Shown here piece after piece: positions 23,708 through 36,523 of a DNA stretch of 64,000 nt. Under the pieces are notes generated by a model. It saw nothing but the letters and a program-made list of their open reading frames with translations. It did no database searches and had not been told where the DNA came from. The translations under genes and the position numbers were made by a program. The stretch is from Hygrocybe punicea. Lineage: Eukaryota; Basidiomycota; Agaricomycetes; Agaricales; Hygrophoraceae. Numbering within the stretch: position 1 is the stretch's first letter; every line of letters begins with the position of its first letter. Location of the stretch: positions 806,001-870,000 of the forward strand of contig OY744464.1 in NCBI GenBank assembly GCA_963556145.1, written 5' to 3'.

Positions 23708-23841
23708 ATCAAGCCTTTTGTTGACACAGGCTTCGTCACACCTGTGGCAGCTCTCACAGTGACTTCTGGAGAGGTCCTTGCGAGTGTCCAACCTGGTGAC
23801 TCCATTGAGCTGATTGGTGGCAAGCAATCAGGCTGCAAGGC

Positions 23842-24085
23842 TATTGGAATATATAGTTTGCAGTGGTTGTTGACCGCTAAGATATTTTGTGTGGAATGAA
23901 TTAATATTTGCCTCTCTCTGAGAGGGTTTTTATACTACTAGCTAAATCTACTAGAAGTTTCCTGTGGTAAGTAGAATACATGCTGCGCTTCAGCATTATT
24001 CATCGGATGGGTGTGTTTGAGTTCTGGGGTCACGTGATACGGATTACTAATCCTTTCCGCGACTATTCGGCCACTATTCCCAACA
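23842..24085 (-). repeat. copia 3' LTR
   Basis: 244 bp. It differs from the other LTR at four positions, all CpG versus TpG/CpA. Confidence 0.95.
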
Positions 24086-27000
24086 CTCCCCCTTGGTCGA
24101 ATACTCTTCGACTCGTTCCGGGTCGCGGTAAACATCGTCCATGTATTCCGTTATGTGTTCCGCTCTTTCCCGTTCCTCTCCGGTCCATAGACCAAGTTCG
24201 GCTGTGAACTTTGCGTGAAGCGGGCGAGGTAACCCTTTTGTAAATATGTCTGCTAGATTTTCTTCAGAAGGAATATACATGACTTTGAGAATACCAGACG
24301 CGACGTGATCTCGTAGGAAATGTAGATTGATATCCATGTGCTTCATCCGCGCGTGGAATTCCGGGTTGTGCAATATAGCAATCGCGGCCTGATTATCGGA
24401 TCGTAAAATCGATGTTTCGTCCGACTGTAGGTCCAATTCCTTCAATAAGTTTCTATGCCAGATTAGCTGTTTCGTGGCATGAGTAGCGGCGACATATTCC
24501 GCTTCGGCTGTTGACAACGCAATCGTGCTTTGCTTCTTCGAGCTCCAAGCCACGGCTCCCCCTGCGATCATGAACACATATCCGCTAATGGATTTCCGGT
24601 GCGGGTTGGATCCCCAATCGGCATCGACGTAATGAACAGTTTCTGTCGTAATCCGTTGGTCCTTTCTGCTGTACGTTAGTTCGTAATCCATTGTTCCCTT
24701 TAGGTAGCGGAATATCCTTTTAAGTGCTGTCCAGTGTTCCGGACTCGGGTTCCGTGTGAATTGCGCAACAGTTACAGTTGCATACATGATATCGGGTCTT
24801 GTTGCGTGCGCAGCATACAAGAGCTCTCCGACTCATATCGCATACCCGATCAAGGTGCGTTTCCGCTCGCTCTCGTCAGTTTCGGTTTCGTTTATTCGTA
24901 GGACCACGTTCTGGTCCATCGGGGTTGATACCAGCTTGGCATCCTTCATTCCGGCCTTTGCGAGGATCTTCTGGATATAGTGGCTTTGTGATAGGGTGAT
25001 TTTCTGTTGTTGGTGGTCTCGTTTGATATGGATTCTGAGCAGTAATGTTGGCTTTCCGATGACCGTTACCGTGTATTTTTCCGTTAGCTGGTTGATTACC
25101 CGCTGATTTATCGCTCAGTTGTTTGCGTAAGCGGCACGGTAAGCCGTGAGGTCGTCGACCCATATGAGTACAATGGAAAAGTTTTCACCTTCCCGATAGT
25201 AGTACGCGCAGTAGTCGGTCTGTAATCTCGTATAACGAAATTCCTTCATCGTGTTATCGAAATCCATGTTCCATATGTTTCCGGCTTGCCTGAGACCATA
25301 TATAGGGCATATGAGGCGGCAAACCCGTCCAGTTCCGTCCTCAAATTCCGCCGGCTGCTTCATGTACAGCTCCTCCTTCACCCATCCATTAAGGTATGCG
25401 CCTTTGATATCCATCTGCTGGATATCCCAGTCCTTGACTGCGGAATACGCGAGCAACGTCCGTAACGTCTCGAACCGCATCACAGGAGCGAATGTTCTGG
25501 TTTCGCTGAAATCCACTCCGGGCTTCTGTGAGAACCCCTGGGCTACTAACCGGGCCTTGTGCCTAGCGATTGCGCCCATCTCATCGCGTTTCCGGTGGAA
25601 AACCCATTTGCTTCCGATGGCTTCCCACCCCTCCGGCAAGTCTACAAGTTTCCAAACGCCCATTTCCTGTCGCTGATCGAATTCCTCTTTCATCGCTACC
25701 TTCTGGTTCTCCCAATCTACGGCTTCCCTGGCTTCCCTTAAATCCCATGGGTCCTTGTCGGTGAGACTGCTATCTTGTTGCATTGTGCTCAAGAACGCAT
25801 ATGCTATGGTTGTTTCGCTGCGGATGATTCCGTTGGTCTCCGTACATCAAGCAGTTCGCGTATCTCGCGTTGTGTTGGTTGTGCACGCAGGTTGTTTAAC
25901 TGTCGGTAGTCGCGGTCAACTCCTCGTGTTGCTCTTGGTGGGTATGTTATTTCGGTTTCTGGTCTGCGAATGGCCCTTTCCGGTGCCATTACAGTGGGTT
26001 CTGGTGATTCCATTGCGGGTTCCGGTGGTTCCGGAGTTTGCGAGTCGTCGGGTTCACTCTGCTCCCCCTCGAATTGCAAACCCAGTAAGTCGGATACAAT
26101 CCAGACTTCCTGCAATGCCCCATCCTCGTGAAATGCAACATTCCATGACGTTTTAACAGTCTATGTTGCGGCATCGTAGTATCGGATAGCCTTCTGCGAC
26201 TCCACAAATCCTACGAACTTCATCTTAGCTGATCGCGGTGCCAGCTTCGATCTTTTTCCGCCTTGATATAAGACCCAAACATTGCATCCGAACTCCCGGA
26301 AATGCGATACGTCTGGCTTCTTGCCAGTCCAGGCTTCATGTGGAGTCATTCCGTCTAGAGCCTTGGTGGGGGATCGGTTTCGAATGTATGCCGCATGTGC
26401 AATGGCTTCCGGCCAAAGGAATGCGGGCAGGTTTTTAGCGATCAACATCGCGCGGGCTAACTCCAGTAACGTGCGAAATGGTGCGATTAAATCTTTCCGC
26501 CGTTCCATGTTGCGAGGGTGAGTAAGGGGCCATTGTCTTGATGACAATTCCCTTCTCCGCTGCCCATCTCTCGACTTCCTTGTTGACGAGTTCCTTTCCG
26601 TTATCAAACCGCAAATATTTAGGGTTTCGATCGAACTTCTTTTCGATTGTGTTAACGTAGGCCTTGATGCGTTCCGTCGCCTGGCTTTTCTGTTTCATGA
26701 ATAAAGTGGTTACGGTGCGTGTCACGTCATCCGTGAATGAGATATAGTATTTCGATCCTCCGATAGACTCTACATGTGCTGGGCCCCAGATGTCGCTCAA
26801 AGTCCGCTCTCCGGTGACTTTGGATCATCCATCAGCCTCTTTCGGAAATGGCTGGACAGCTTGCTTTGCCTGAATGCAAGCCTCACAGGTTCGGGAAGGG
26901 ACACTCCCTTCGTCAATTTCTAGACCCGTGACTAACCCTTTCTCTGCAGGGTCTTGAGTCTGCTCATTCTGATGTGTCCATATAGGTGGTGCCATTCGTC

Positions 27001-28342
27001 CCAAGACATTTTCTTTGGTTTGGCTACGTTTGCCTTTTCCGGCATGCGGGATTGCGCTCAGGCATTCAAACGGTATAGTCGTCCGTCTTTCTGGCCTGTT
27101 CCGACAAGTTTATTCTCCTTCATATGGAGCCTGCATATTCCATTGCAGAAGTTAACCCATCCGCCACTTTCATTGAATGGCTAAGCAATAGTAGCGAGTT
27201 CCGTGACTCTGGTACATGTAGTACGTCTCGTAGCTGGTGCTGTATGTCCCTTCCATCCACTGTGAAGTGTAAGGTGATGGTTCCACGACCAAGAGCTCGA
27301 GCGGCTACCTTTCCTAGTCCTTGAACGGTAGCTTTGTCCAGAGTTTTGTACGTGATAAATGTGTTTTGGGAATTGCTGATGTGACTTGTCGTTCCGGAAT
27401 CCAGTAACCAATCGCAGCCTGAAATATTGTCTGTATTCACTGCATATGCTATGTCCTGTAACATATTATTGACATTGTCCACAGCTTGATTCGATCGGTT
27501 CCGTTGGTTTCCACCCTTTCCGGTGCCCTTTCCTTTCCCTTTCGGCCCTTGCCCTTCCTTTCCGCCACCTTTAGACCAGCAGTCCTTCGCCATATGTCCC
27601 TTCTTGTGGCAGTTGAAGCATTCTGTTTTGGAATCGGCCGCTTTCTGCTTTCCGTTACCCTTTCCATCACGCTTTCCGGTGAACCTCCCATGCATAGTGA
27701 CATTGTTAGGATCTCCGCTGCACTCACGGCGCCTGCGGTCTTCCTCCAATAGGATCGCGACTAGTTCGTGTGATGTCAGTGACGTTCCGTCCTTCTTCGA
27801 GCCTAAATACACTGATGTATACAGGTCCCAGCTTTCCGGTAAAGAAGATACAAGTATCATCGCGAAATCTTCATCGGAAACGAGGCTTCCCATCAAGTGG
27901 AGTTCCTCCTGTAGTTTCCGGAGCTTCGATATGTGCTCGATTAGGTCGAATCCTTCTTCGGCAATCGACTGGTACAATGCGCGTCGCATCGCTAGTATTC
28001 CGAGCTTCCCCTGGATTCCTTTACCAAGGTTAGCTGCTTCCACATCTCACTCGCCATGTGTGCGCCAATGATATGTATCATTTCCGCGTCACCAATTGCG
28101 AGCTCGATCTGCGTCCTCATCTTGGCATCTCCACCGCGCCATTTCTTCATCGCCTTGGATTCCTCTGATGTTGGACAGGATGCGTCCACCGGGACAGGGG
28201 CCTTTGATTCCACATTGATGTACGTCTCTAACCCAAGATCCCGAAGTATGGCTAACATCCGTCTCTTCCACGGCATCCAATTGTTTCCCTTCAATAACTC
28301 GATCCAGTATGATCCCGATGTGTGCGTGACTTCGTCTGTCAT
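24074..28342 (-). pseudogene. copia gag-pol, broken by frameshifts and stops
   Basis: Gag starts at 28342 (MTDEVTHTSG) and shifts frame near 28020. A CCHC zinc knuckle, CFNCHKKGHMAKDC, lies near 27590-27630. The protease motif DWLLDSGTTSHIS is near 27375-27415. Integrase pieces include TDDVTR, FDNGKE and QHGTAERFNRT (26800-26430). Reverse transcriptase (25792-25115) has DIKGAYLNG, YGLRQAG and IWVDDLT. RNase H (24820-24074) has DADWGSNPHRKS and STAEAEYVA. At least six breaks separate the segments, so the copy cannot make a full polyprotein, although every domain is present. The low LTR divergence means the breaks are recent, or the element was mobilised in trans. Confidence 0.9.
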
Positions 28343-28411
28343 AGTTGGCTAGTATACGAGGTAGTAATGCGATGTTCGGAGGTGCGTGATCGTGTTTCCG
28401 TCAAAGCCATT

Positions 28412-28425
28412 CAGGGCTCATAACC
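28412..28425 (-). promoter_or_regulatory. copia primer-binding site matching initiator tRNA-Met anticodon arm
   Basis: The + strand reads CAGGGCTCATAACC, the 5' anticodon stem and loop (anticodon CAT) of eukaryotic initiator tRNA-Met, directly abutting the LTR. This fits priming by a half-tRNA, as in Drosophila copia, rather than by the tRNA 3' end. Confidence 0.75.
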
Positions 28426-28669
28426 TATTGGAATATATAGTTTGCAGTGGTTGTTGACCGCTAAGATATTTTGTGTGGAATGAATTAATATTTGCCTCTC
28501 TCTGAGAGGGTTTTTATACTACTAGCTAAATCTACTAGAAGTTTCCTGTGGTAAGTAGAATACATGCTGTGCTTCAGCATTATTCATCGGATGGGTGTGT
28601 TTGAGTTCCGGGGTCACGTGATATGGATTACTAATCCTTTCCACGACTATTCGGCCACTATTCCCAACA
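28426..28669 (-). repeat. copia 5' LTR
   Basis: 244 bp, first LTR of the element in its own (minus) orientation. It contains CACGTG near 28615. Confidence 0.95.
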
Positions 28670-30025
28670 AAGGCTATGGTCATTACTTGCCATGACCACC
28701 TTGCTTTGGTCAATGTCAAACCCTTGGTATCCGATCAACCCTCATTGTTTTTAGAGGTTCCACTCAAGCATATATGATGTATCTTTCATGTTGGAGACAG
28801 TGTTCTCATTAGAGAGGGCACAGGTGAGCATGCTGGTCCATCAGGCTGTGTTGTTGCCATCCTTGATGGTGGGCAACACCTGAGCTTTGTTGAGGACAAG
28901 ACCAGGAATATTGTGGGTCACCACTCCATCTTAAGTTGAGCAAGCAAATCAATTAGCAATGGGTTGATGCTCTCTCTACATCTGTTGAGTCATTTCAGCC
29001 CATATCTGTTGAGTCCCTCCACATTCATGCCGATCAAGTCAAGGAGAAGACCATCATCAATCCACTGGTTCGGAGACATGTCCTGGTGGCTGGTAAAACC
29101 TATTACAAAGAATACATGTGATCTATGTCTACCAATGTCACCCTTGTCACTTTTGATGCAAATCAGCACATGCAGAGCATACCAATCCATGATGTCATTG
29201 ACTTGTAATGTGCACTCATTGATATGGTGGCCTCTCTACTAATGTACATGAAATCTCAGCTCCAACAGCAGGACATTAGGAGGGACTGAGATTCAGCCCA
29301 AATGGCTTTGAGATTTTGTGAAAGCTCTTTGCAATCATGCCACAGGTCATAAAACTTGCCCCACTACACTTCCACCTGATATGGCTTATCACTATCTGCC
29401 TTTGCCCATCCACTTGTATTCATGATTGCCCTCTGCAATGGACACCGAAACATTGGCATGGTCAATCACCACAGAGAATATTGTTAACATTCACAAACCT
29501 TATGGTATGTAATCTCAGTGTACCTTGGTTGCACAGGTGGCCAGGCCACTTACAAGAATCAGATGGACCTGGAAAATGGTTGCTGGACCCCCTTGTATGT
29601 GCAAAGTTTGATACAGATCCCATTGTAGTCTTATTCAAGATGGAATATAATGCTGGTTGGTGGAGTGGCTGCACTGCCAAGATGCTGAAGTCATGGTTTA
29701 TCATGGAACCTCTGTGCCCTGAAGAGGTTGCATTGACATGGACTGACAATAGAGCCATGGTTCACTCTGCCAATGTGCATGTTCAATTTCTGAAGCCAGC
29801 ACGGCCCATCCTCAACCAGAGGATATTGATCATTGATGGCCCCAACATGGGAGACACTAGTATACTCAAGAAAAGGAAGAGGGGAGGAAAATCATCAACA
29901 AAATTAGTTGTGGTAAAGCTTGATCATTCTGATATTCACATAGAAATACCAGAGACAGCCCTTTGTTGTATTGCTGACCAAGAATAATTAATATCTGCAT
30001 ATTCACCCTATCTACTAAGTCTGAC

Positions 30026-31152
30026 TCAAGAGGTATGTCTGCATATCCAAGCAAAAATGGAAGAGGGTTCAGGGAAGTTAAAACATTTCTCATGTACATC
30101 AATTTCTTCTACATGATCAAATCTGATATACCTGTTTGAATCCAGAAACAAATTCCCTCGAGCACATTGATGGTTACAAACAAGTAGCTATGCTCTTTGT
30201 ATAACATGAAGAAACCCTTTGTCCATGAGCGTGTCAATATCATCAGCTTCCAGAATGCCAGGATAGTATTGGTGGAAAGGATGGTTGTTCTCAGGATTGA
30301 CAATCTGATACTGGATAAGTCATTTCCTGAGTTCATAGAGGCCCAAACTTACTGAGCATGCAGTGACGTTTAACAATTCAGCAGGTCTTACCAAGTCAAG
30401 GTCTTCATTTGGGTGGCAGTTATAATTGATTTCTTGCATATGATGCCAGTCTTTGGTATTTTTGTAGAGACAAAGGACTACTGTTCTGATTGGGGTTCTA
30501 ACAGCTTGTCAACATAATAGTCATTGTTGGCAAGATGATCTGATGCCAACCCTTTCTTATGCTTCTTCTTTCTCTTGTTGACTAACTGGCCATCAACCTT
30601 TCAACTATTGGTTTGTGAAGATTTGTTCTGCTCGTTGGTAAGTCTTGCTAGAAAATATCCTCAACTGGAAAACCAACCTCATGTGTTTGCAGGGATTCTG
30701 GACTTCATCTTGGCACATCAACATACACAATCACTCCACTCTCACATGATGGAGATGATAATGCAGCTCTTGGAGACAGACCTTCACTGCCCACTAATAA
30801 CACTTGTCTTGGCAGCTCACTCGAAGCAGGTGTGGGTTGGCCACTTGGTTGTGGGGTGGCAATGGTTCTTTTCCTCTGAAATGGTATGAGTTGTTTTCAT
30901 TGCTTCAATTGGTCAGTCCATCCTCACAAAGTCATGCAGAGCAGTGATATAGTCCTTTTTGATAGGTTTGCCCCATTGTCTGCTGAAATGCACTGGCAGC
31001 TCAAATTTCTTGCAGAGCAATTGCAGGATGTTGACTTGATATTTGTTGAATGATGCTTGTCCAATGATGTGAGTCTTGAGTAAATGAGTTTCAGCGGCCT
31101 TCAACAACATTGGTGAGTGGTGTGAAGAAACCATCACACTTTCACATCTCAT
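30026..31152 (-). pseudogene. SAP-like DNA-binding protein relic, convergent with the KOW gene
   Basis: The 5' part (31152-30913) reads KYQVNILQLLCKKFELPV then KPIKKDYITALHDFV, the helix-turn-helix spacing of a SAP-type motif ('L..lc...gLpv.g.K..li..l'). Middle exons are frameshifted (PSGQPTPASSELPRQVL and VNKRKKKHKKGLASDHL). The C-terminal part reads ENNHPFHQYYPGILEADD, HQCARGNLFLDSNRYIRF and FPEPSSIFAWICRH and ends at TGA 30028-30026. SAP motifs bind AT-rich DNA and occur in nuclear and chromatin proteins. I do not recognise the full family. CpG is scarce and an in-frame stop lies near 30195, so it is dead. It may belong to the same old element as the KOW gene. Confidence 0.45.
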
Positions 31153-31385
31153 ATATTGACTTGTCTTTTGTACTTGCTAGGCACACTAACAAACAATCAA
31201 AGCATAGTAACAACACCGTAGCTTGTTTATTGTGTTTATTATGCATGAGAAACAAAAGCAGCAGCAATAGCAATAGATAAAAACCCAATACTAGCTAGAA
31301 TGCAACAACTTACTCGAGCTCATTTATCATGCCTCACATTTACAGGACATGATTCATCCACCATCATTACCATTTTCCAACCAGT

Positions 31386-31918
31386 AGAACTTGCTTTAGT
31401 CCTGAGCGTCAACTACTCGACATTGCGCTGTGGACATCTAGGGTCATTTTCAAGCCAGAAGGTGAACTCTTAAGAATTGGAAATGAAAGAACAAATGATG
31501 ATGTTTTCCTTGATGATACACCATCTGCTGCATCCAACTCCCTGATCTCTAAACCCAGTGGCCAGGTGACATGCCTGAATCGGGATGGCTACAATCTAAG
31601 GGATAAATTGAGGTGGAAACATGACTTCTATAGCGAAGTCCAGGTTTGACTTTTTCTTTAGTTTACATATTAGTTCCAGGACTTCCTAATCTAATGATTT
31701 TCATTCCCATTTGAGCTTGGCTAGCTAGTTTATTGAAACTATTAGTTTCAGTCCAGTTTTCAGTACAGCTGAAATTGTTTATTTTCCAGTGTGGTTTTCA
31801 TGGTGGCTGTGTCTTTCTGAATAAGGAAGCTGCCAAGAACCCAACCAATACACCCCTGAAGAACTCCAATGCTGTGACAGGGATGACAGCTGGGAACTTT
31901 TATTTAGATACTTTGTAA
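31386..31918 (+). pseudogene. unknown gene fragment with one intron
   Basis: Exon 1 (about 31386-31643) encodes CFSPERQLLDIALWTSRV...NRDGYNLRDKLRW. A 156-nt GT-AG intron (31644-31799) is long for this genome. Exon 2 (31800-31918) encodes CGFHGGCVFLNKEAAKN...MTAGNFYLDTL and ends with TAA. The upstream part is not found. I do not recognise the family; it sits divergently beside the SAP-like relic. CpG content is slightly higher than in the flanking DNA. Confidence 0.4.
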
Positions 31919-32509
31919 TACTAGCACATCCTTTTTTGACCAGGTTCAAACTAATGATTTAATCCAAACCTTGGACCAAGGTTCAGCCAAAGGCTGTCAC
32001 AGCCTTTAGGTCTAGTCCAGACACTTGTAAAAAGAAGGGCTCAAACCTGCAACCTCCTGAGCAGATTGAAAACTTCTCAAACCAATACATAATCCACTAA
32101 GCCATTGCACCTTGACATATTTGGGCAACTGCATCAATTTATCCAACTACAGGCTTCTAATTTGAAAGACACCTTATAATGTAATATAAGTCATGGCTTC
32201 AAATCTGACAGGGCTTACTAGAAGAAGCTGATGGACTTAGTGAAATTTTTACTAGGGCAAAACCCTGTGACAGCATTGAGCTCCCAAGGTTGGCTCAAAG
32301 GTTTGGCTGACCAACATCATTTCAATGATTTCAGAAATCCCTGTCCCATCACTGACACATTGTTGAATCAACCCTGACTCTCATGTTCTCACACCCTCTT
32401 TTGACCAATGCTGTCACAGTACTCACTAATTTTGATGGTGTAGCCAACTTATTATATAAGATAGACATCCATACAAACTGAGGCACTTGAACTATAGTTG
32501 TAGCACCCA
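31919..32509. other. CpG-poor DNA holding a tRNA-like relic
   Basis: Apart from the tRNA-like stretch listed separately, no gene or named repeat is seen. Confidence 0.4.
32030..32111 (-). other. tRNA-like (SINE-type) relic
   Basis: The minus strand has an A-box TGGCTTAGTGG (32104-32094) and, 46 nt on, a B-box-like GGTTTGAGCCC (32047-32037), followed by a T-run. GGTTTGA looks like GGTTCGA after CpG decay. No good acceptor-stem pairing is seen, so this is a decayed tRNA or a tRNA-derived SINE head. Confidence 0.5.
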
Positions 32510-32825
32510 TAGTGAATGGCATGGGTATGGCGACCCGCACAGGTCACGGGTAAGGGTAGCCGCGGGTACGGGTACGGGTACAATTCTCCTACCCGTGAGC
32601 TTGATTTTAAGCCCTGGATCGTCCAAAACGGTCAAGTATTGGGTGAGTTATGATCAAAACAATCATTCTTCATTGTTTTGATCTTAACTCACTCAATACT
32701 TGACCATTTTAGACGATCCAGGGCTCAAAATGACAGGTAAACCCGCCGGATCACGGGTAGGGGTAGCTGCGGGTATGGGTACGGGTACAGTGCAAATACC
32801 CACAGGTTACCCGTGCCATTCACTA
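32510..32825. mobile_element. hAT-type MITE (316 bp) with GGGTAC-rich arms
   Basis: TIRs start TAGTGAATGGCAYGGGTA. The flanks AGCACCCA (32502-32509) and AGCGCCAA (32826-32833) form an imperfect 8-bp duplication; one of the two mismatches is CG/CA. An inner palindrome (TGGATCGTCC...GACGATCCA) spans most of the centre. No coding capacity. Confidence 0.75.
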
Positions 32826-32833
32826 AGCGCCAA

Positions 32834-33194
32834 CTCAATCTATCTGAGTTTGAAATGATATAACTACGAACAAATAAGACACACATCAGTACAAACAGCA
32901 CTGCCAGCAAGATGATGGTTACGAAGGAAAATGGCCCGGAGGGTGGTGCACCCACCGAATGGCCCAGGTATGTGCCACAAACCCTGTCCTGTCATCGTTG
33001 GCTAACACCATCCGACCATGACCACGCTGGTGCTGAACCCAACCAACCACACCCTGCAAATGTGTGCAGTCATGTCAACTGATGTGTAGACATTGTTCGT
33101 GCGGTGTCCGGCTGCCACCCCCCTTGCCAACACACCTCGTGAACACATGCAGCCATGTCAACTATGTCATTCACAAAGTGTGATGGCGACGGGA
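32834..33194. other. repeat-flanked DNA without a recognised gene
   Basis: Short CpG-containing stretch with CACACC and TGTGTGC words. Nothing supported. Confidence 0.35.
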
Positions 33195-33350
33195 GTGCAG
33201 GTTCTGCTCCTGTTCCCACCTACAATGGCGTCAATTGATGTGCGTCTGGCCTGCGTGAAGTATGTGGCACTGTCAGTATCCCCAGTACCCATGGTCTACC
33301 GCCATACCTGCCATTGTTGGGTACAATGTGTACCCATCTGCAGGTACTGG
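33195..33350 (+). repeat. dispersed repeat family B, copy 2, split by a hAT insertion
   Basis: Matches the reverse complement of 15.08-15.24 kb (GTCAATTGATGT, GTACCCATGGTCTACC). It appears to resume at 34038 (GGTACTGCAGGTATGGG) after the inserted element, so the insertion is nested. Confidence 0.55.
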
Positions 33351-34037
33351 CAGGCTGAACCTGAACTGAACCTGTGAAAATACAAGTATACTAGCTAATC
33401 AATTTTCTCAATCCAAATTTTTCCTTTATTTCCTACCACTCTACATCATTGTTGTGCTAATGGTTTGACTCTTCAATTACATGTCCTGTGTCCATGTTCA
33501 CTGTGAATGAATCAATAGAATCTTGTGTTAGATGTGTCTGAAGCACAGTAAGCATGAAATATCCTGGACAACTGTTCAGATGGTCATTGCAAATGTTTTG
33601 CAGTATTTTAACAGGAAGGAAAGACCTTGCAATCAGTATAACTGAATCACACAACATGGCATCCTAGGCTGAATTTCAACTTTACATTTTAAAATATATT
33701 TAAGTTTGCAAATATTCATGTTACAGAAGCACTAATTGCAACCATATAAACTCTAACTAATCTAGATTCTGTTATTAATGGTGCTGAAATTTCAAGTCAG
33801 TAAATAGTTGGACCAAAACTAAGTCTCTACTCAGCAGAAATTAGACTAATATGTGAAAGATTAGGTTCAGGTTCGAACCAGTTCGAACCAGGTTCACAAG
33901 ATTCCGTCCTTGACTGAACCTTGAACTGAACCTAAGGTTCGGTTCAGGCATTACCCTGAACCTTGAACTGAACTTAGGTTCGGTTCATGTAGGTTCAGGT
34001 TCGAACCCAGGTTCAGAACTGAACTGTACCATCACTA
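33351..34037. mobile_element. hAT-type non-autonomous element, copy 2, 5'-shortened
   Basis: Nearly colinear with 21210-21833. The right end ACCATCACTA is intact, but the left TIR and about 110 bp are missing. The flanks GGTACTGG (33343-33350) and GGTACTGC (34038-34045) match at 7 of 8 bases. Confidence 0.8.
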
Positions 34038-34086
34038 GGTACTGCAGGTATGGGTGCGGTGGCCAAAAATTGGACCTGCCATGGAG

Positions 34087-34275
34087 GCTACACTCCCTCC
34101 CCACTCCCTCCCTCTGCACTCTCTCCCTCCCTCCCTCCCTCCCTCCCTCCCTCTGCACTCTCTCCCTCCCTCCCTCCCTCCCTCCCTCCCTCTGCACTCT
34201 CTCCCTCCCTCCCTCCCTCCCTCCCTCTGCACTCCCCCCCTCCCTCCCTCCCTCTGCACTCCCTCCCTCCCTGCT
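34087..34275. repeat. (CCCT)n minisatellite with TGCACT spacers
   Basis: CTCCCTCC repeats are interrupted by five CTGCACTC spacers, forming units of about 30-40 bp. ORFs on both strands here are low-complexity artefacts. Confidence 0.9.
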
Positions 34276-34721
34276 CCTTACCCTCATTTCTCCCCCTGTA
34301 TTATATATTTATTCTAGTTTATAAGTAAAAAAAGGAAAAATGACACAATTGCTTGAAAAATAGCCTGCACAACAGAAAAATCAATCAGACCTCAAGTATG
34401 AATTAGTATGGTGATAAGAAGGGGAGAAGAATGGCTATGTGCATAATAAAATAAAGAATCCTCCCTCCTCCTCTTAATTAATTAATTGGTGGCACTACAA
34501 CTACAGTTCAAGAGCCCAAACTGACAGTAAAATGACAATAGATAATGGTTAAATACAAAAAAAAAAATTGCCAGGAAACATTTAGAGGGCATTTTCAAAT
34601 GGGTTGGTGTGTTTAGATTTTCTACCTGGTGAAGGTATTTGTTTTAACATTAAGTGTCTTACCGTGGGAAAGAAAGCTTACTTATAATAATGAAATGAAT
34701 GGTTTGCCATCGATCGTCACA
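34276..34721. other. AT-rich 5' flank of RVB1
   Basis: Transition from repeat to gene space. An A9 run lies near 34560, and no gene is seen before the RVB1 start. Confidence 0.4.

Positions 34722-36523
<1,802 letters not shown>

Larger units (their letters stand above)
23842..28669 (-). mobile_element. Ty1/copia LTR retrotransposon, complete (4828 bp)
   Basis: Two 244-bp LTRs (23842-24085 and 28426-28669) differ at only four sites. The element is flanked by the 5-bp duplication AAGGC (23837-23841 and 28670-28674). On the minus strand each LTR runs TGTTGGGAAT...TTCCAATA. The primer-binding site abuts the inner LTR edge at 28425, and a purine tract AAGGGGGAG abuts the other LTR at about 24086. 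The order protease, integrase, RT, RNase H is that of copia. CpG is abundant, in sharp contrast to the surrounding DNA, so insertion was recent relative to the decay of its host sequence. Confidence 0.95.
23708..29987 (+). pseudogene. KOW-repeat protein (Spt5-like KOW), interrupted by a copia element
   Basis: Coding sense is found at 23708-23841, ending ...GGKQSGCKA, and resumes at 28670 after the copia element. KOW-like units read GDSIELIGGKQSGCK, HVGDSVLIREGTGEHAG and VRRHVLVAGKTYYK. A C-terminal block (about 29574-29987) has WLLDPLVCAKF, WWSGCTAKMLKSW and RILIIDGPNMGD and ends at TAA 29985-29987. KOW domains bind RNA or protein and are best known in Spt5 and ribosomal proteins; expanded lineage-specific KOW proteins are common in mushroom genomes, often near transposons. 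Stops at about 28778 and 29117, and frameshifts, show decay. The N-terminal exons were not found. The gene ends 38 bp from the end of the convergent SAP-like relic. Confidence 0.6.

Noticed and set aside
33985..34328. Several Ser/Pro/Leu or Gly/Arg-rich ORFs
   Set aside because: Translations of the (CCCT)n minisatellite in all frames.
12400..34600. Starship-type giant element
   Set aside because: No tyrosine recombinase with DUF3435-like features was seen, and these are known from ascomycetes.
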